The position numbers were made by a program, and so were the translations under genes. Below, piece after piece: positions 8,087 to 16,687 of a DNA stretch of 64,000 nucleotides; the stretch's first letter is position 1; every line of letters starts with the position of its first letter. The notes below the pieces were generated by a model. That model made no database searches, was not told the DNA's origin, and was given only the letters and a program-made list of their open reading frames with translations. The stretch is from Streptosporangium carneum (lineage in GTDB: Bacteria > Actinomycetota > Actinomycetes > Streptosporangiales > Streptosporangiaceae): positions 186,001 to 250,000 of the forward strand of contig NZ_BSEV01000008.1 of assembly GCF_027922005.1 (NCBI RefSeq). Reading direction: 5' to 3'.

Positions 8087-8641
8087 TCAGAAGAACCAGG
8101 AGACGGGCTCGTGCCCCCGGTCCACGATGTCGCTGAACCTCCCGCCCATGAAGCCGAGCGGCTCGCCGTCGCGCTCGCAGACGGTGAGCACCCGCCCGAT
8201 GACGACGACGTGGTCGCCCGCGACGAGATGCCGTTCCACCTCGCACTCCAGGTGGGCGAAGGCGTCGGGGATGACCGGCACCCTGTGCCTGCCGTAGGTG
8301 ACCTCGAGGCCGGAGAAGTGGTCCTCCCCGCGACGGGCGAAGCGGAGGGCGAGCTGTTCCTGCCTGGCGGACAGGATGCTGATCGCGAACCGTCCCGACC
8401 TGGTGACGGCGTCGGTGCTGCGTGCTCCGGTGGTCAGGCAGACCAGCAGCAGCGGCGGGTCCAGCGAGACCGAGGTCAGGGAGTTGACGGTCATGCCGTG
8501 CGGGACGCCGTCGACGACGGTGGTGACCACCGCGACGCCGGTGGCGAAGCGGCCCATGGCGCGCCGCATCGTCAGCGGGTCGACCGCGGGGTCCGCGGGA
8601 GAGGGGTCGGGCGCCACGGGACCGTCCACGAGGCGGTTCAT
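8087..8641 (-). CDS. Flavin reductase-like FMN-binding protein
   Basis: The 184-residue product matches the flavin reductase (HpaC/ActVB) fold: MRRAMGRFATGVAVVTT at the N-terminus, HGMTVNSLTSVSLDPPLLLVCL for FMN binding, FAISILSARQ, and a final VIGRVLTVC strand. It should reduce FMN or FAD with NAD(P)H and pass it to the HpaB-type monooxygenase encoded two genes upstream. The ATG at 8641 shares ATGA with the stop of the cupin gene, so translation is coupled. A more upstream start would reach into the cupin gene and is rejected. It is the last gene of a five-gene operon. Confidence 0.9.
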   Translation of the reverse strand: MNRLVDGPVAPDPSPADPAVDPLTMRRAMGRFATGVAVVTTVVDGVPHGMTVNSLTSVSLDPPLLLVCLTTGARSTDAVTRSGRFAISILSARQEQLALRFARRGEDHFSGLEVTYGRHRVPVIPDAFAHLECEVERHLVAGDHVVVIGRVLTVCERDGEPLGFMGGRFSDIVDRGHEPVSWFF

Positions 8642-8982
8642 GCGCGGTAGCGGACTTCGAAGGTGAGCACGCCCTCGCTGGTGCGCCACGGACCGTGCGG
8701 CATGCCCGGCGGGCGGCAGGCGTACATGCCCGCGGTGAAGGTCTCACCGAGCGTGAGGTCGGTGAAGGACCCCTCGAGGATGTAGACCTCCTCCCAGAAG
8801 TCGTGCTTCTGCACGCCCATCGGGGTCGAGTCGGCGCCGGGCGCGTAGCGCAGGACGCGGGTCGCGACCCCGCTGTCCGGATCCCCGGCGAGGATCCGCT
8901 CGGTGATGGCGGGGTCGCCGCCGGGGCAGACGGTGAAGTCGACGTCGGCGACGGGGAAGAACTCGTGTTCCGGCTTGCTCAT
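8638..8982 (-). CDS. Cupin-domain protein
   Basis: The 114-residue protein is a single small beta-barrel. WEEVYILEGSFTDLTLGETFTAGMYACRPPGMPHGPW fits the two cupin motifs, with a possible metal site around H80-region residues and the HGPW histidine. Single cupins can be isomerases, dioxygenases or sugar-binding proteins, so its reaction in the pathway is open. GGAGAG precedes the ATG. It lies 22 bases after the monooxygenase gene and overlaps the flavin reductase gene by four bases. Confidence 0.85.
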   Translation of the reverse strand: MSKPEHEFFPVADVDFTVCPGGDPAITERILAGDPDSGVATRVLRYAPGADSTPMGVQKHDFWEEVYILEGSFTDLTLGETFTAGMYACRPPGMPHGPWRTSEGVLTFEVRYRA

Positions 8983-9004
8983 GGGTCTCTCCGGTCTTTT
9001 CGGC

Positions 9005-10459
9005 TCAGACGAGGTCGTAGCCCGCGAGGAACGCGTCCACGTCGGCGAGCGGTTCGTCGAAGCCGTAGTTGCGGAAGGCGTAGCCCTTCACCACGAACGG
9101 CGCGCCCGCGTAGAACATCTCGTACTGGTGGTGGCGTCCCGCGAACTCGCTGCCGACCGCGTCCCAGACGAGTTTGAACAGCTTGACCCGCTCCTCGGCG
9201 GGAGCGCCCGGGCTGTGCACGTAGCGGTCGATGTCGGCGCGGGTCTCGGGGGTGGTCATGTCCGCCACGCTGGAGGGCACCTGCAGCACTCCGCCGCCGA
9301 CCAGGTCGCGCAGGATCGCCAGCACGCGGGGGTAGAGCTCGGTCTGCAGGCCCATCGCGCCGTAGACCGCGCGGGCGCCGGGCCGCCAGAGGCCCCGCTC
9401 GTCCGGCGCGGAGGTGTACTCCGCGGCGAGCACCGCCGACTCGACCAGGGACACCAGGCTGGCCAGCTCGCCCAGCTTCTCCACCACTCCGGGGAATCTG
9501 TCGACCCCGTTGACGGCCGCGACCTTGCGGGCGAGCCCGGCCAGGAACCTCAGCTTCACGCCGAACCTGATCTGGGCCTGCCAGTTGCCCAGCACGTGCG
9601 CGCCGGTGTCGAAGAACTGCCTGCGCAGCCCGGCGACGTCGCGGTAGACGAACACCCGCTCCCAGGGGATGAACACGTCGTCGAACACCAGCAGCGCGTC
9701 GGTCTCGTCGAAGCGGGTGGTCAGCGGATAGTCGTAGGCACTGGTCGCGGCCGGGGCGTACGGCCTGCGGCAGTACAGCTTCAGTCCCTCGGCTCCGACG
9801 GGCACGGCGAAGCTGATCGCGAAGTCGGCGTCCTCGGGGCCCAGCGGCTTGATGCAGGAGACGAGGATCTCGTCGGCGACCGCGCCGCCGGTGGCGAGCA
9901 TCTGGGCTCCCCTGACCACGATCCCGTCGGCCCGTTCCTCGGCCACGCCCACCTGGATCAGCTCCCCGTCCCAGGCGTGGGCCGTGGTCGCGCGGGAGAC
10001 CTGCGGAGGGATGATCGCGTAGGAGACGTACAGGTCCTCGTCGGCGACCCGCCGGTGGAACGCGGCGACGTTGGCGGCGAAGTCGCGCTCCCCCGCCTCC
10101 CCGGCGGCGAACGCCTCGGGGTGGGCGGCGAACGCGGACAGGAACGCGCCGACGTGGTCGGGGCTGCGGCCGACCCAGCCGTGGGTGTGCCGCGCCCACC
10201 TGGTCGCCGCCTCGCGGAAGGCCGTCAGGTCCTCCCGGCTGCGCGGGACCGTGAACACCTGGTTCACGGTCGCGCCGGTCTCCGGGTCGAGGCGGGCCAT
10301 GCCCGACGCGGGGTCGGCGGCGAGGTCGAACAGTTCGGCGATCGTGCGCGCGACGGGCGCGAACGCCGGATGGTGCGCGACGTCCTCGACCGCGGCGCCG
10401 TCGACGTAGACGCGTCGCGCGTCCTTCAGCGAGGCGAGATAGTCGGATCCACTCCGCAT
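9005..10459 (-). CDS. 4-hydroxyphenylacetate 3-hydroxylase (HpaB) family flavin monooxygenase
   Basis: The 484-residue protein agrees in length and content with HpaB/TftD-type oxygenases. The N-terminal MRSGSDYLASLKDARRVYVDG is typical. HTHGWVGRSPDH and SYAIIPPQVSRA belong to the acyl-CoA-dehydrogenase-like core. ILVSCIKPLGPEDADFAISF and DALLVFDDVFIPWERVFVYRD are family hallmarks, and the C-terminus carries the helical HpaB domain. Such enzymes use FADH2 from a separate reductase to hydroxylate phenols or open heterocycles. The reductase partner is encoded in the same operon. The ATG at 10459 shares its A with the stop of the DUF2848 gene (TGATG). Confidence 0.93.
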   Translation of the reverse strand: MRSGSDYLASLKDARRVYVDGAAVEDVAHHPAFAPVARTIAELFDLAADPASGMARLDPETGATVNQVFTVPRSREDLTAFREAATRWARHTHGWVGRSPDHVGAFLSAFAAHPEAFAAGEAGERDFAANVAAFHRRVADEDLYVSYAIIPPQVSRATTAHAWDGELIQVGVAEERADGIVVRGAQMLATGGAVADEILVSCIKPLGPEDADFAISFAVPVGAEGLKLYCRRPYAPAATSAYDYPLTTRFDETDALLVFDDVFIPWERVFVYRDVAGLRRQFFDTGAHVLGNWQAQIRFGVKLRFLAGLARKVAAVNGVDRFPGVVEKLGELASLVSLVESAVLAAEYTSAPDERGLWRPGARAVYGAMGLQTELYPRVLAILRDLVGGGVLQVPSSVADMTTPETRADIDRYVHSPGAPAEERVKLFKLVWDAVGSEFAGRHHQYEMFYAGAPFVVKGYAFRNYGFDEPLADVDAFLAGYDLV

Positions 10460-11121
10460 CACAGACTCCTCCGTTTCGTTTCGTAGGCGTGGGCCAGGAC
10501 CGTCCCGGCCGGTAGTTCGAGACGCATCCGCCAGTGGCCGCCGTAGGTGAACTCGCCCCTGAGCAGCGGCATGGTGCCGCAGAACAGCACCAGGTCTCCG
10601 GAGACCTCGCCGACCGCGGCGGTCATCCGTTCGAGCAGGTCGGCGGGGTGGCGCAGCGTCGCGACCGGCCCCGCCTGGTAGGTCCGCCCGTCGACGCTGG
10701 AGAGCGCGGTCAGGCCGTCCCAGTTCAGCGTCGACATGCCCGCGCCGATCTCGACGACGGTGTCGCCGACCGGTTTCGGGCACGCCGCCTTCGAGGCGGC
10801 GATGTCGGCGCGTTCCAGGTCCCGGTCGGTGTGGTCGGAGCCGACCCCCAGGAAGTAGCGGCCGCCGTGGCGGACGAGCACGGGCTCGACCTCGCCCGAG
10901 GTGGACGGTCCCCGGACCTCGATCACGCCGTCGGTGGTCAGCAGCCCCGGGTCCAGGTCGTAGAACGCGGGGACGCTGGACGGGCGCGGCACCCCGATGG
11001 CCTCCAGTTCGGCGATGTGCTCGGCCACCGCGGCCTCGTCCCTCGCCGTGTACCCGGCCACGATCAGTCGTTCCGGTGAGACCGCCAGCCGCTCGTTGCT
11101 GCCGGACACATTCAAGATCAC
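10459..11121 (-). CDS. DUF2848 family protein
   Basis: The 220-residue product has the segments I associate with DUF2848: VAGYTARDEAAVAEHIAELEAIGVPRPSSVPAFYDL, STSGEVEPVLV, and GVGSDHTDRDLE with SKAACPKPV. The fold resembles fumarylacetoacetate hydrolase-like proteins, and the GSDHTDR run may hold a catalytic or metal site, but no activity is proven to my knowledge. The GTG at 11121 follows GGAGG at ten bases. Another GTG at 11157 would overlap the upstream gene by 14 bases. It is sandwiched between a carbon-nitrogen hydrolase and the monooxygenase, so it probably handles a pathway intermediate. Confidence 0.8.
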   Translation of the reverse strand: MILNVSGSNERLAVSPERLIVAGYTARDEAAVAEHIAELEAIGVPRPSSVPAFYDLDPGLLTTDGVIEVRGPSTSGEVEPVLVRHGGRYFLGVGSDHTDRDLERADIAASKAACPKPVGDTVVEIGAGMSTLNWDGLTALSSVDGRTYQAGPVATLRHPADLLERMTAAVGEVSGDLVLFCGTMPLLRGEFTYGGHWRMRLELPAGTVLAHAYETKRRSL

Positions 11122-11143
11122 CTGTGTCGGTCCTCCGCTCACG

Positions 11144-12019
11144 TCATCCCTCGCCACCGCTGTCACCGCCGGACTCCTCGTCACCGGGACCGCCGCCGGC
11201 CCTCTCGTCATCGGCGTCGCCGCCGTCGGCGGGGTTCTCCACGGGCCAGCGGCGGTCGGCGAGCACGGGGAACTCCGCGCGCACCCGGTCGACCACCGCG
11301 GGATCGACCTCGCAGAAAGTGATCCCCTCGTCCTGTCCCGCTTCGGCGAGCACCGTGCCCCACGGGTCGACGACCCGGCTCGCGCCGCCCAGCTCCACTC
11401 CGCCGTCCTGCGTGCCGACGGCGTTGCACGCGACCACGACCAGCTGCTGCTCGACCGCCCTGCAGGAGGTGAACAGCCGCCAGTGCTCGCGCCGGGCGGC
11501 GGGCCAGGCCGCGGGCACGACCACGGTCTGCGCGCCCCGGTCGACCAGGCCGCGCCACAGCTCGGGGAAGCGCAGGTCGTAGCAGGTGGTCGCGCCGACA
11601 CGGCCCCAGACCGTGTCGGCGACGTCCAGCCGTTCCCCGGGCGTCAGCAGCTCCGCCTCCCGTGAGGCGTAGCCGAACACGTGCACCTTGCGGTAGGTGT
11701 GCGCGATCGTGCCCGCGGGGCCGATCAGCACCGCCGTGTTGAACAGCCGTCCTCTCCGGTCACGCTCGACGACGCTGCCGATGTGCACGTGCGCGCCCAG
11801 TTCGCGGGCCCACTCGCGCCCGGCGGCGACCGTCGGCCCGTCCAGCGGTTCCGCCCGGTCCTCGTAGGCGTCGAAGGCGAAGTAGCCGGCCGCCCACAGC
11901 TCGGGCAGCACCACCAGATCCGCGCCGCGCGCCTGGGAGACCATCCGGCCCACCCGCGTCCGGCGAGCGTCCGGCGTCTCCTCCGGCGGGCTGGCGACCT
12001 GAACCAGTGCGATCCTCAC
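11144..12019 (-). CDS. Carbon-nitrogen hydrolase (nitrilase superfamily)
   Basis: The 291-residue protein shows the nitrilase-superfamily triad: E40 in VVLPELW, K111 in TYRKVHVF, and C146 in ATTCYDLRFPELWR. Members cleave nitriles, amides or carbamoyl groups with release of ammonia. The DLRFPE motif is closest to the amidase-like branches (omega-amidase, carbamoylputrescine amidase), not true nitrilases. The last 30 residues are a Gly/Asp/Glu-rich tail without conserved sequence. The GTG at 12019 is preceded by GGAGGGACG. It is the first gene of the minus-strand operon that runs to 8087. Confidence 0.9.
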   Translation of the reverse strand: MRIALVQVASPPEETPDARRTRVGRMVSQARGADLVVLPELWAAGYFAFDAYEDRAEPLDGPTVAAGREWARELGAHVHIGSVVERDRRGRLFNTAVLIGPAGTIAHTYRKVHVFGYASREAELLTPGERLDVADTVWGRVGATTCYDLRFPELWRGLVDRGAQTVVVPAAWPAARREHWRLFTSCRAVEQQLVVVACNAVGTQDGGVELGGASRVVDPWGTVLAEAGQDEGITFCEVDPAVVDRVRAEFPVLADRRWPVENPADGGDADDERAGGGPGDEESGGDSGGEG

Positions 12020-12239
12020 GACCGTCCCTCCGTCACTGTCCCGCGATCCGGCCGCCGGGGCCGGTCGGCCACGACGCCGCGGGCGCGCCCGCCGGGTGGG
12101 CGGCACGCGCCCCCCTGCCCTCGGCCGGGAGGGGCAGGACCGGGAGGGGCAGGCCATGTCCCCGCGGCGCGCCGACGCGCCACCCCAACCGTCGGCAGGC
12201 GACGCCTCGGGTTGAGTCTTCGCTGGTCACAGCTTCTAG

Positions 12240-12391
12240 ACTGCTCATAGGCACAATGTATACATCTTGCAGACAACAGCGACAAGAGGGGCGAACAAAA
12301 ACCGAAGCGGCGCGTAACCAGACCTTGCCGGAGTGCGAACACCCCTATAAGTTACCGACCGAGTAGTCGGTCGGTTTTGAAGGGCAGACGC
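12240..12391. promoter_or_regulatory. Divergent control region with a GntR-type and a TetR-type palindrome
   Basis: The region separates the minus-strand catabolic operon from the plus-strand esterase. A perfect palindrome ATGTATACAT (12256-12265) fits the TGTATACA core bound by FadR-subfamily GntR regulators. On the plus strand TATAAG (12346-12351) with TTGCCG 15 bases upstream is a plausible promoter. The following inverted repeat ACCGACCGA-GTAG-TCGGTCGGT halves (12354-12375) covers the expected start point. Its core resembles the palindrome before the ABC importer at 13787. Confidence 0.65.
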
Positions 12392-13540
12392 ATGGGCGAA
12401 CGACTTTCCAGCGGGGTGACCATCCCCGGTTTCGAACGGGTCCGCGAGCGCTTCGAGGCGCTGCGCGCCGAGGACCCCGAGTATTCGGCGGCCGTCGCGG
12501 CCTACGTGGACGGCGAACTCGTCGTCGACCTGTGGGGCGGCCCCCGGCTGCGCGAGGACTCGATCCTCACCACCTTCTCGTGCACCAAGGGAGTCTCCGG
12601 CGTCTGTGTCGCCCTGCTGGTCGAGCGCGGGCTGCTCGACCTCGACGACCCGGTGAGCAAGTACTGGCCGGAGTTCGGCGTGCGGGGCAAGGCGGCCGTG
12701 ACCGTACGGGACCTGCTGTCGCACCAGGTCGGTCTCATTGGCGTCGACGGCGGCTTCACCGTCGAGGACCTGCTCCGGCACGAGGAGCTGGCCGAGCGCC
12801 TGGCGCGGCAGCGACCCTACTGGCAGCCGAAGGCCGGGCACGGCTACCACGCGCTGACGATCGGCGTCCTCGCCGACGAGCTGGTGCGCAGGACCGCGGG
12901 CCGCACTCTCGCCGAGTTCTACACCGAGGAGATACGACTCCCCCGCGACATCGACTTCTTCGTCGGCCTGCCCGAGACGGAGGAGGGACGCGTGGTCCCG
13001 GTGCTCGCCCCCGAACTCCCGTCCGCGCCGGCGTCGCCGCCCCAGGCGGAGGCGGTGTTCGCGCCGGGAACCCTCGGCGGGGCGGCGATGACCCCGGGCC
13101 CGGACTTCCCGCCGCTGCCCGAGCTGGCCAACACGCCCGCGGTGCACAGGGCGGGGCCGCCCTCCATGGGCGGCGTCGGGAGCGCGCGCGGCCTGGCGAA
13201 GCTGTACGCCTGCTGCGTCGGCGACGTCGGCGGAGCACGGCTGTTGAGCGCGGAGACCGTCGAGGCCGTCAGCAGGCTCCAGACCGTCGGCGACGATCTG
13301 GTGCTGGGGACGCCGACCCGCTTCGCCACGCTGTTCCAGAAGGCGGGCGGACCGCTCAGCTACGGAAGCCACCGGGCGTTCGGCCACGACGGCGTGGGCG
13401 GATGCGTCGGCTTCGCCGATCCCGAGGACGGACTGTGCTTCGGCTACACGACGCCGCAGATGCCCTTCCCCGGCGGCGCCGACGCGAGGGGACTGGCACT
13501 GGCGGCCACGGTCCGCGAGTGCGCGGCCGACCTCGGGTAA
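12392..13540 (+). CDS. Serine hydrolase of the class C beta-lactamase fold (EstB-like esterase)
   Basis: The 382-residue protein has the SxxK motif at S63-C-T-K66 (TTFSCTKGVSGV), a YHA triad in place of the Tyr-x-Asn motif (GHGYHALTIGVLADELV), and a FGHDGVGG segment where the Lys/His-x-Gly motif lies. There is no signal peptide, so it should act in the cytoplasm. This pattern is typical of esterases of family VIII, not penicillin-binding enzymes. The ATG at 12392 follows GAAGGGCAG. It is transcribed away from the HpaB operon and carries a TetR-like palindrome at its promoter, so a role in releasing the pathway substrate from an ester is reasonable. Confidence 0.88.
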   Translation: MGERLSSGVTIPGFERVRERFEALRAEDPEYSAAVAAYVDGELVVDLWGGPRLREDSILTTFSCTKGVSGVCVALLVERGLLDLDDPVSKYWPEFGVRGKAAVTVRDLLSHQVGLIGVDGGFTVEDLLRHEELAERLARQRPYWQPKAGHGYHALTIGVLADELVRRTAGRTLAEFYTEEIRLPRDIDFFVGLPETEEGRVVPVLAPELPSAPASPPQAEAVFAPGTLGGAAMTPGPDFPPLPELANTPAVHRAGPPSMGGVGSARGLAKLYACCVGDVGGARLLSAETVEAVSRLQTVGDDLVLGTPTRFATLFQKAGGPLSYGSHRAFGHDGVGGCVGFADPEDGLCFGYTTPQMPFPGGADARGLALAATVRECAADLG

Positions 13541-13609
13541 CCGCCTCCGCACACCGCACCCCCTCTCCGGGGAGGCGGGACCGCCCGCCGGACCCCGCCT
13601 CCCCGCTCC

Positions 13610-13704
13610 CGCACGGCCGGGCCGCCGCCACGCGCCGTCGCACCCGCACCCGCCTCCCACCCCGCACGGCCGGGCGGCCGCCGCGCGCCGTCGCGCCCGC
13701 ACCC
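13610..13704. repeat. Imperfect 42-bp direct repeat
   Basis: Two copies of a segment beginning CGCACGGCCGGGC and ending CGCCGTCGC.CCCGCACC lie at 13610-13651 and 13663-13704 with a few mismatches. They fill the gap between the esterase gene and the ABC importer. The GC-rich inverted parts could serve as a terminator for the esterase transcript. Confidence 0.6.
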
Positions 13705-13756
13705 CGCCCACCTGGGATTACGTGCCGAAACAGATGTCGGCACCCCCTTGCGTCCC

Positions 13757-13804
13757 GGTGACCGGGTCACTACTGTCAGCAGAATAACCGAGCGAGTACT
13801 CGGT
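13757..13804 (+). promoter_or_regulatory. Promoter and palindromic operator of the peptide importer operon
   Basis: GGTGAC (13757-13762) and CAGAAT (13780-13785) with 17 bases between them form a plausible promoter. ACCGAG-CGAGTA-CTCGGT (13787-13804) covers the start point. Its core GCGAGTACTCGGT closely matches CCGAGTAGTCGGT at 12359-12371 before the esterase gene. One TetR regulator, perhaps that encoded at 21046, could bind both. Confidence 0.6.
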
Positions 13805-13832
13805 AAGTAATCTGAATATCTCTGGAGGCGCC

Positions 13833-14780
13833 ATGAGCGCTCTTCGTCTGGTCGTCCGCCGTCTCCTGGCGTCGACACCGTTGCTCTTCCTCACATCCGC
13901 GCTGACCTTCGTGCTGGTCTCCCTGGTTCCCGGCGACCCGGCCCGCACCATCGCCGGGCAGCACTCGACCGCCGAGCAGTACCAGCTCATCCGCGACAGG
14001 CTGGGACTCGACCAGCCGCTGCCGGTGCAGTACTGGAACTGGCTCACCCAGGCCTTCCACGGCGACCTGGGCTCCTCGCTGTTCAGCGGCGAGGCCGTGA
14101 CGTCGATCCTGAGCAACCGGCTGCCGGTCTCGCTCTCCCTGATCCTCGCCAGCACGGTGGTCTCCGGGCTCGCGGGCGTCGCGCTCGGGCTGCTCAGCGC
14201 CCGCCGCGGCGGCGTGCTGATGAGGCTCGTGGACGGGCTCGCCACGCTGGGCCTGGCCGCTCCGCCGTTCTGGCTCGCGCTCCTCGTCATCGAGGTGTTC
14301 GCGGTGACGCTGCGCTGGTTCCCCGTGACGGGCTACGTGCCGCTCGAGGAGAACCCCGGCGGATGGGCGGGGTCACTGGTGCTGCCGGTCACCTCGATCG
14401 CCCTGGGCGCGGTCGCCATCATCGCCAAGCAGACCCGCGACTCGGTGCTGGACACCATGAACAAGGACTTCATCCGGGTGATGCAGGCCAACGGCTTCTC
14501 GCCGCGCTCGATCCTGTACCGGCACATCCTGCGCAACGCCGCGCTGCCGATCGTGACCGTGCTGGGCGTGCTGATGGTGAGCCTGCTCGGCGCGGTGGTC
14601 TTCGTGGAGACGGTGTTCGCGATGCCCGGCATCGCGAGCCTGACCCAGCAGGCGACCATCCAGCACGACATACCGGTCATCCAGGGCGCGGTCCTCTACA
14701 TCACCGTCTTCGTGATCGTGGTGAACCTCGCGGTGGACCTCGCCTACGTACGGCTCGACCCCCGAGTAAGGACCTCATGA
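13833..14780 (+). CDS. Peptide/nickel-type ABC transporter permease (DppB-like)
   Basis: The 315-residue membrane protein follows the DppB/OppB plan: an N-terminal helix (LVVRRLLASTPLLFLTSALTFVLVS), a periplasmic-type loop (GDPARTIAGQHS, LGLDQPLPVQYWNWL), and five further helices. The EAA-like cytoplasmic loop is at about 215-250 (IRVMQANGFSPRSILYRHILRNAALP). It forms the membrane channel together with the permease half of the next gene. TCTGGAGG precedes the ATG. The stop overlaps the next start as ATGA. It is the first gene of the plus-strand importer operon. Confidence 0.95.
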   Translation: MSALRLVVRRLLASTPLLFLTSALTFVLVSLVPGDPARTIAGQHSTAEQYQLIRDRLGLDQPLPVQYWNWLTQAFHGDLGSSLFSGEAVTSILSNRLPVSLSLILASTVVSGLAGVALGLLSARRGGVLMRLVDGLATLGLAAPPFWLALLVIEVFAVTLRWFPVTGYVPLEENPGGWAGSLVLPVTSIALGAVAIIAKQTRDSVLDTMNKDFIRVMQANGFSPRSILYRHILRNAALPIVTVLGVLMVSLLGAVVFVETVFAMPGIASLTQQATIQHDIPVIQGAVLYITVFVIVVNLAVDLAYVRLDPRVRTS

Positions 14781-16687
14781 CGACCACGAAGACCCGACCG
14801 GCCCTGGCGCGCCGCCTGCTGCGCAGGCCCTCGGCCGTGATCGCCGTCGCCTGGCTGGTGACGCTGACCGCCGCCAGCCTGGGCGCGCCGCTGATCGCCG
14901 CGCACGGACCGCTCGACCAGGACCTGACCCAGGTGCTGGCCCTGCCGTCGGCGGCACACCCCCTGGGCACCGACAGCCTGGGCCGCGACCTGCTCAGCAG
15001 GCTCCTGTACGGCGGGCAGCCCGCGCTGCTGGCGGTCGCCGAGGCGCTGGCCGTCCACCTGGTCGTCGGAGCCGGCCTCGGACTGGTCGCGGGATACCTG
15101 GGCGGCTGGGTCGACCACCTGACGACCCGGATCGGGGACCTGCTGTTCGCACTCCCCGCGATCGTCATCGTCCTCGTCGTGCTCTCGGTCTTCCCCGGCA
15201 ACCTGCACGCGGCCATGGTCACCTTCGGCGTCCTCGGCAGCCCCAGCATGATCCGGGTGCTGCGCTCACGCACCCTCGGCATCCGCCAGGAGATGTACGT
15301 CGCGGCCGCGCGGGTCAGCGGGCTGTCGGACGCCCAGATCCTGCGGCGGCACGTCCTGCCCCGCCTGACCAGCACGGTCATCGTCCAGGCCGCGCTGTTC
15401 TCCGGGGTGGCGGTGATCATCCAGGCCGGGCTCGGCTTCCTGGGGCTGGGCGCCCAGCCGCCCGCCCCGAGCTGGGGCGGGCTCGTCGCGGACGCCTCCC
15501 AGGTGATCGACCGCGACCCCTGGATGCTGGTGCCCGCCGGTGTGCCGCTCGTGCTGACGGTGATCGCGCTCATGGCGCTGGGCGACGCGATCCGCGACAC
15601 CGCCGTCGAGAACTGGTCGGTGTCCAAACTCGCCGCCTCGGGGCCCGTCGCCCCGCCGCCCGTCGCGGAGGAGATGGCAGAGGAGACGGCGGGGACGTCC
15701 CGCGCGCCCGACCCCGACGCGCTGCTGTCGGTGCGGGACCTGACGGTCGAGATCGGCGGCGTCCCCGTGGTCCAGGGCGTGAGCTTCGACGTCATGCCCG
15801 GTGAGACGCTCGGGGTCGTCGGGGAGTCCGGCTGCGGCAAGTCGGTGACCGCCCTCGGCGTCCTGGGCCTGGTGCCCGGCGGAGGCAGGGTCGTCCGGGG
15901 CCGTGTGGTCTTCGACGGCGTCGACCTGGTCGGATCCCCCGAGGGGCTGGCGAGGGTCAGGGGAAGCGGCATCGCGTACGTGTCGCAGGACCCGATGGTC
16001 GGCCTCGACCCCACCTTCACGGTCATGGCCCAGCTCGCCGAGGCCGTGCGCCGCCATCTCGGGACGACCCGCGAGCAGGCAAGGGAGCGCGTGCTCGAAC
16101 TCCTGGCGATGGTCGGCGTCCCCGACCCGCCCTCGGTCGCCAGGCGCCATCCGCACCAGCTGTCGGGTGGTCTGGCGCAGCGCGTGCTCATCGCGCTCGC
16201 CCTCGCCGGACGGCCACGGCTGCTGATCGCCGACGAGCCGACGACCGCGCTGGACGTGAGCGTGCAGAAGGAGATCCTGACCCTCCTGCACACCCTCCAG
16301 CGGCGGACCGGGATCGCGGTGCTCATCGTCACCCACGACTGGGGCGTGGTGGCCACCCTCTGCCACCGGTCCCTGGTCATGTACGCCGGGCAGGTCGTCG
16401 AGCAGGCGGACGTGGAGCCGATGTTCGTCCGGCCGCTGCACCCCTACACGGCGGGCCTGCTCGCCGCCAACCCCCACCAGGCCGTCAGCGGCCACCCGCT
16501 GGTCACGATCCCGGGCGCGGTGCCGCCCCCGCGCGACTGGCCGGTCGGCTGCCGGTTCGCGGCCCGCTGCCCGCACGCCGCCGACGACTGCCGCGCCGCG
16601 CCCGTCGCGCTCGTCCAGCCGGAACAGGCCCGGCTCACCCGCTGCCTGCACTTCGAGGAACTCGTCGACGAAGGAGTCCGCCGGTGA
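14777..16687 (+). CDS. Fused ABC permease and ATPase (DppC-DppD-like)
   Basis: The 636-residue protein joins two normally separate subunits. Residues 1-285 are a DppC-like permease (DQDLTQVLALPSAAHPLGTDSLGRDLLSRL, EAA loop near 170-205). A linker of about 35 residues follows. Residues 315-636 are an ATPase with Walker A GESGCGKSV, Q-loop SQDPM, signature LSGGLAQRV, Walker B LLIADEP and H-loop THDWG. The C-terminal CRFAARCPHAADDC is typical of oligopeptide transporters. Such fusions are known in actinomycetes. It starts inside the stop of the first permease gene and ends inside the start of the second ATPase (GTGA). Confidence 0.94.
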   Translation: MTTTKTRPALARRLLRRPSAVIAVAWLVTLTAASLGAPLIAAHGPLDQDLTQVLALPSAAHPLGTDSLGRDLLSRLLYGGQPALLAVAEALAVHLVVGAGLGLVAGYLGGWVDHLTTRIGDLLFALPAIVIVLVVLSVFPGNLHAAMVTFGVLGSPSMIRVLRSRTLGIRQEMYVAAARVSGLSDAQILRRHVLPRLTSTVIVQAALFSGVAVIIQAGLGFLGLGAQPPAPSWGGLVADASQVIDRDPWMLVPAGVPLVLTVIALMALGDAIRDTAVENWSVSKLAASGPVAPPPVAEEMAEETAGTSRAPDPDALLSVRDLTVEIGGVPVVQGVSFDVMPGETLGVVGESGCGKSVTALGVLGLVPGGGRVVRGRVVFDGVDLVGSPEGLARVRGSGIAYVSQDPMVGLDPTFTVMAQLAEAVRRHLGTTREQARERVLELLAMVGVPDPPSVARRHPHQLSGGLAQRVLIALALAGRPRLLIADEPTTALDVSVQKEILTLLHTLQRRTGIAVLIVTHDWGVVATLCHRSLVMYAGQVVEQADVEPMFVRPLHPYTAGLLAANPHQAVSGHPLVTIPGAVPPPRDWPVGCRFAARCPHAADDCRAAPVALVQPEQARLTRCLHFEELVDEGVRR

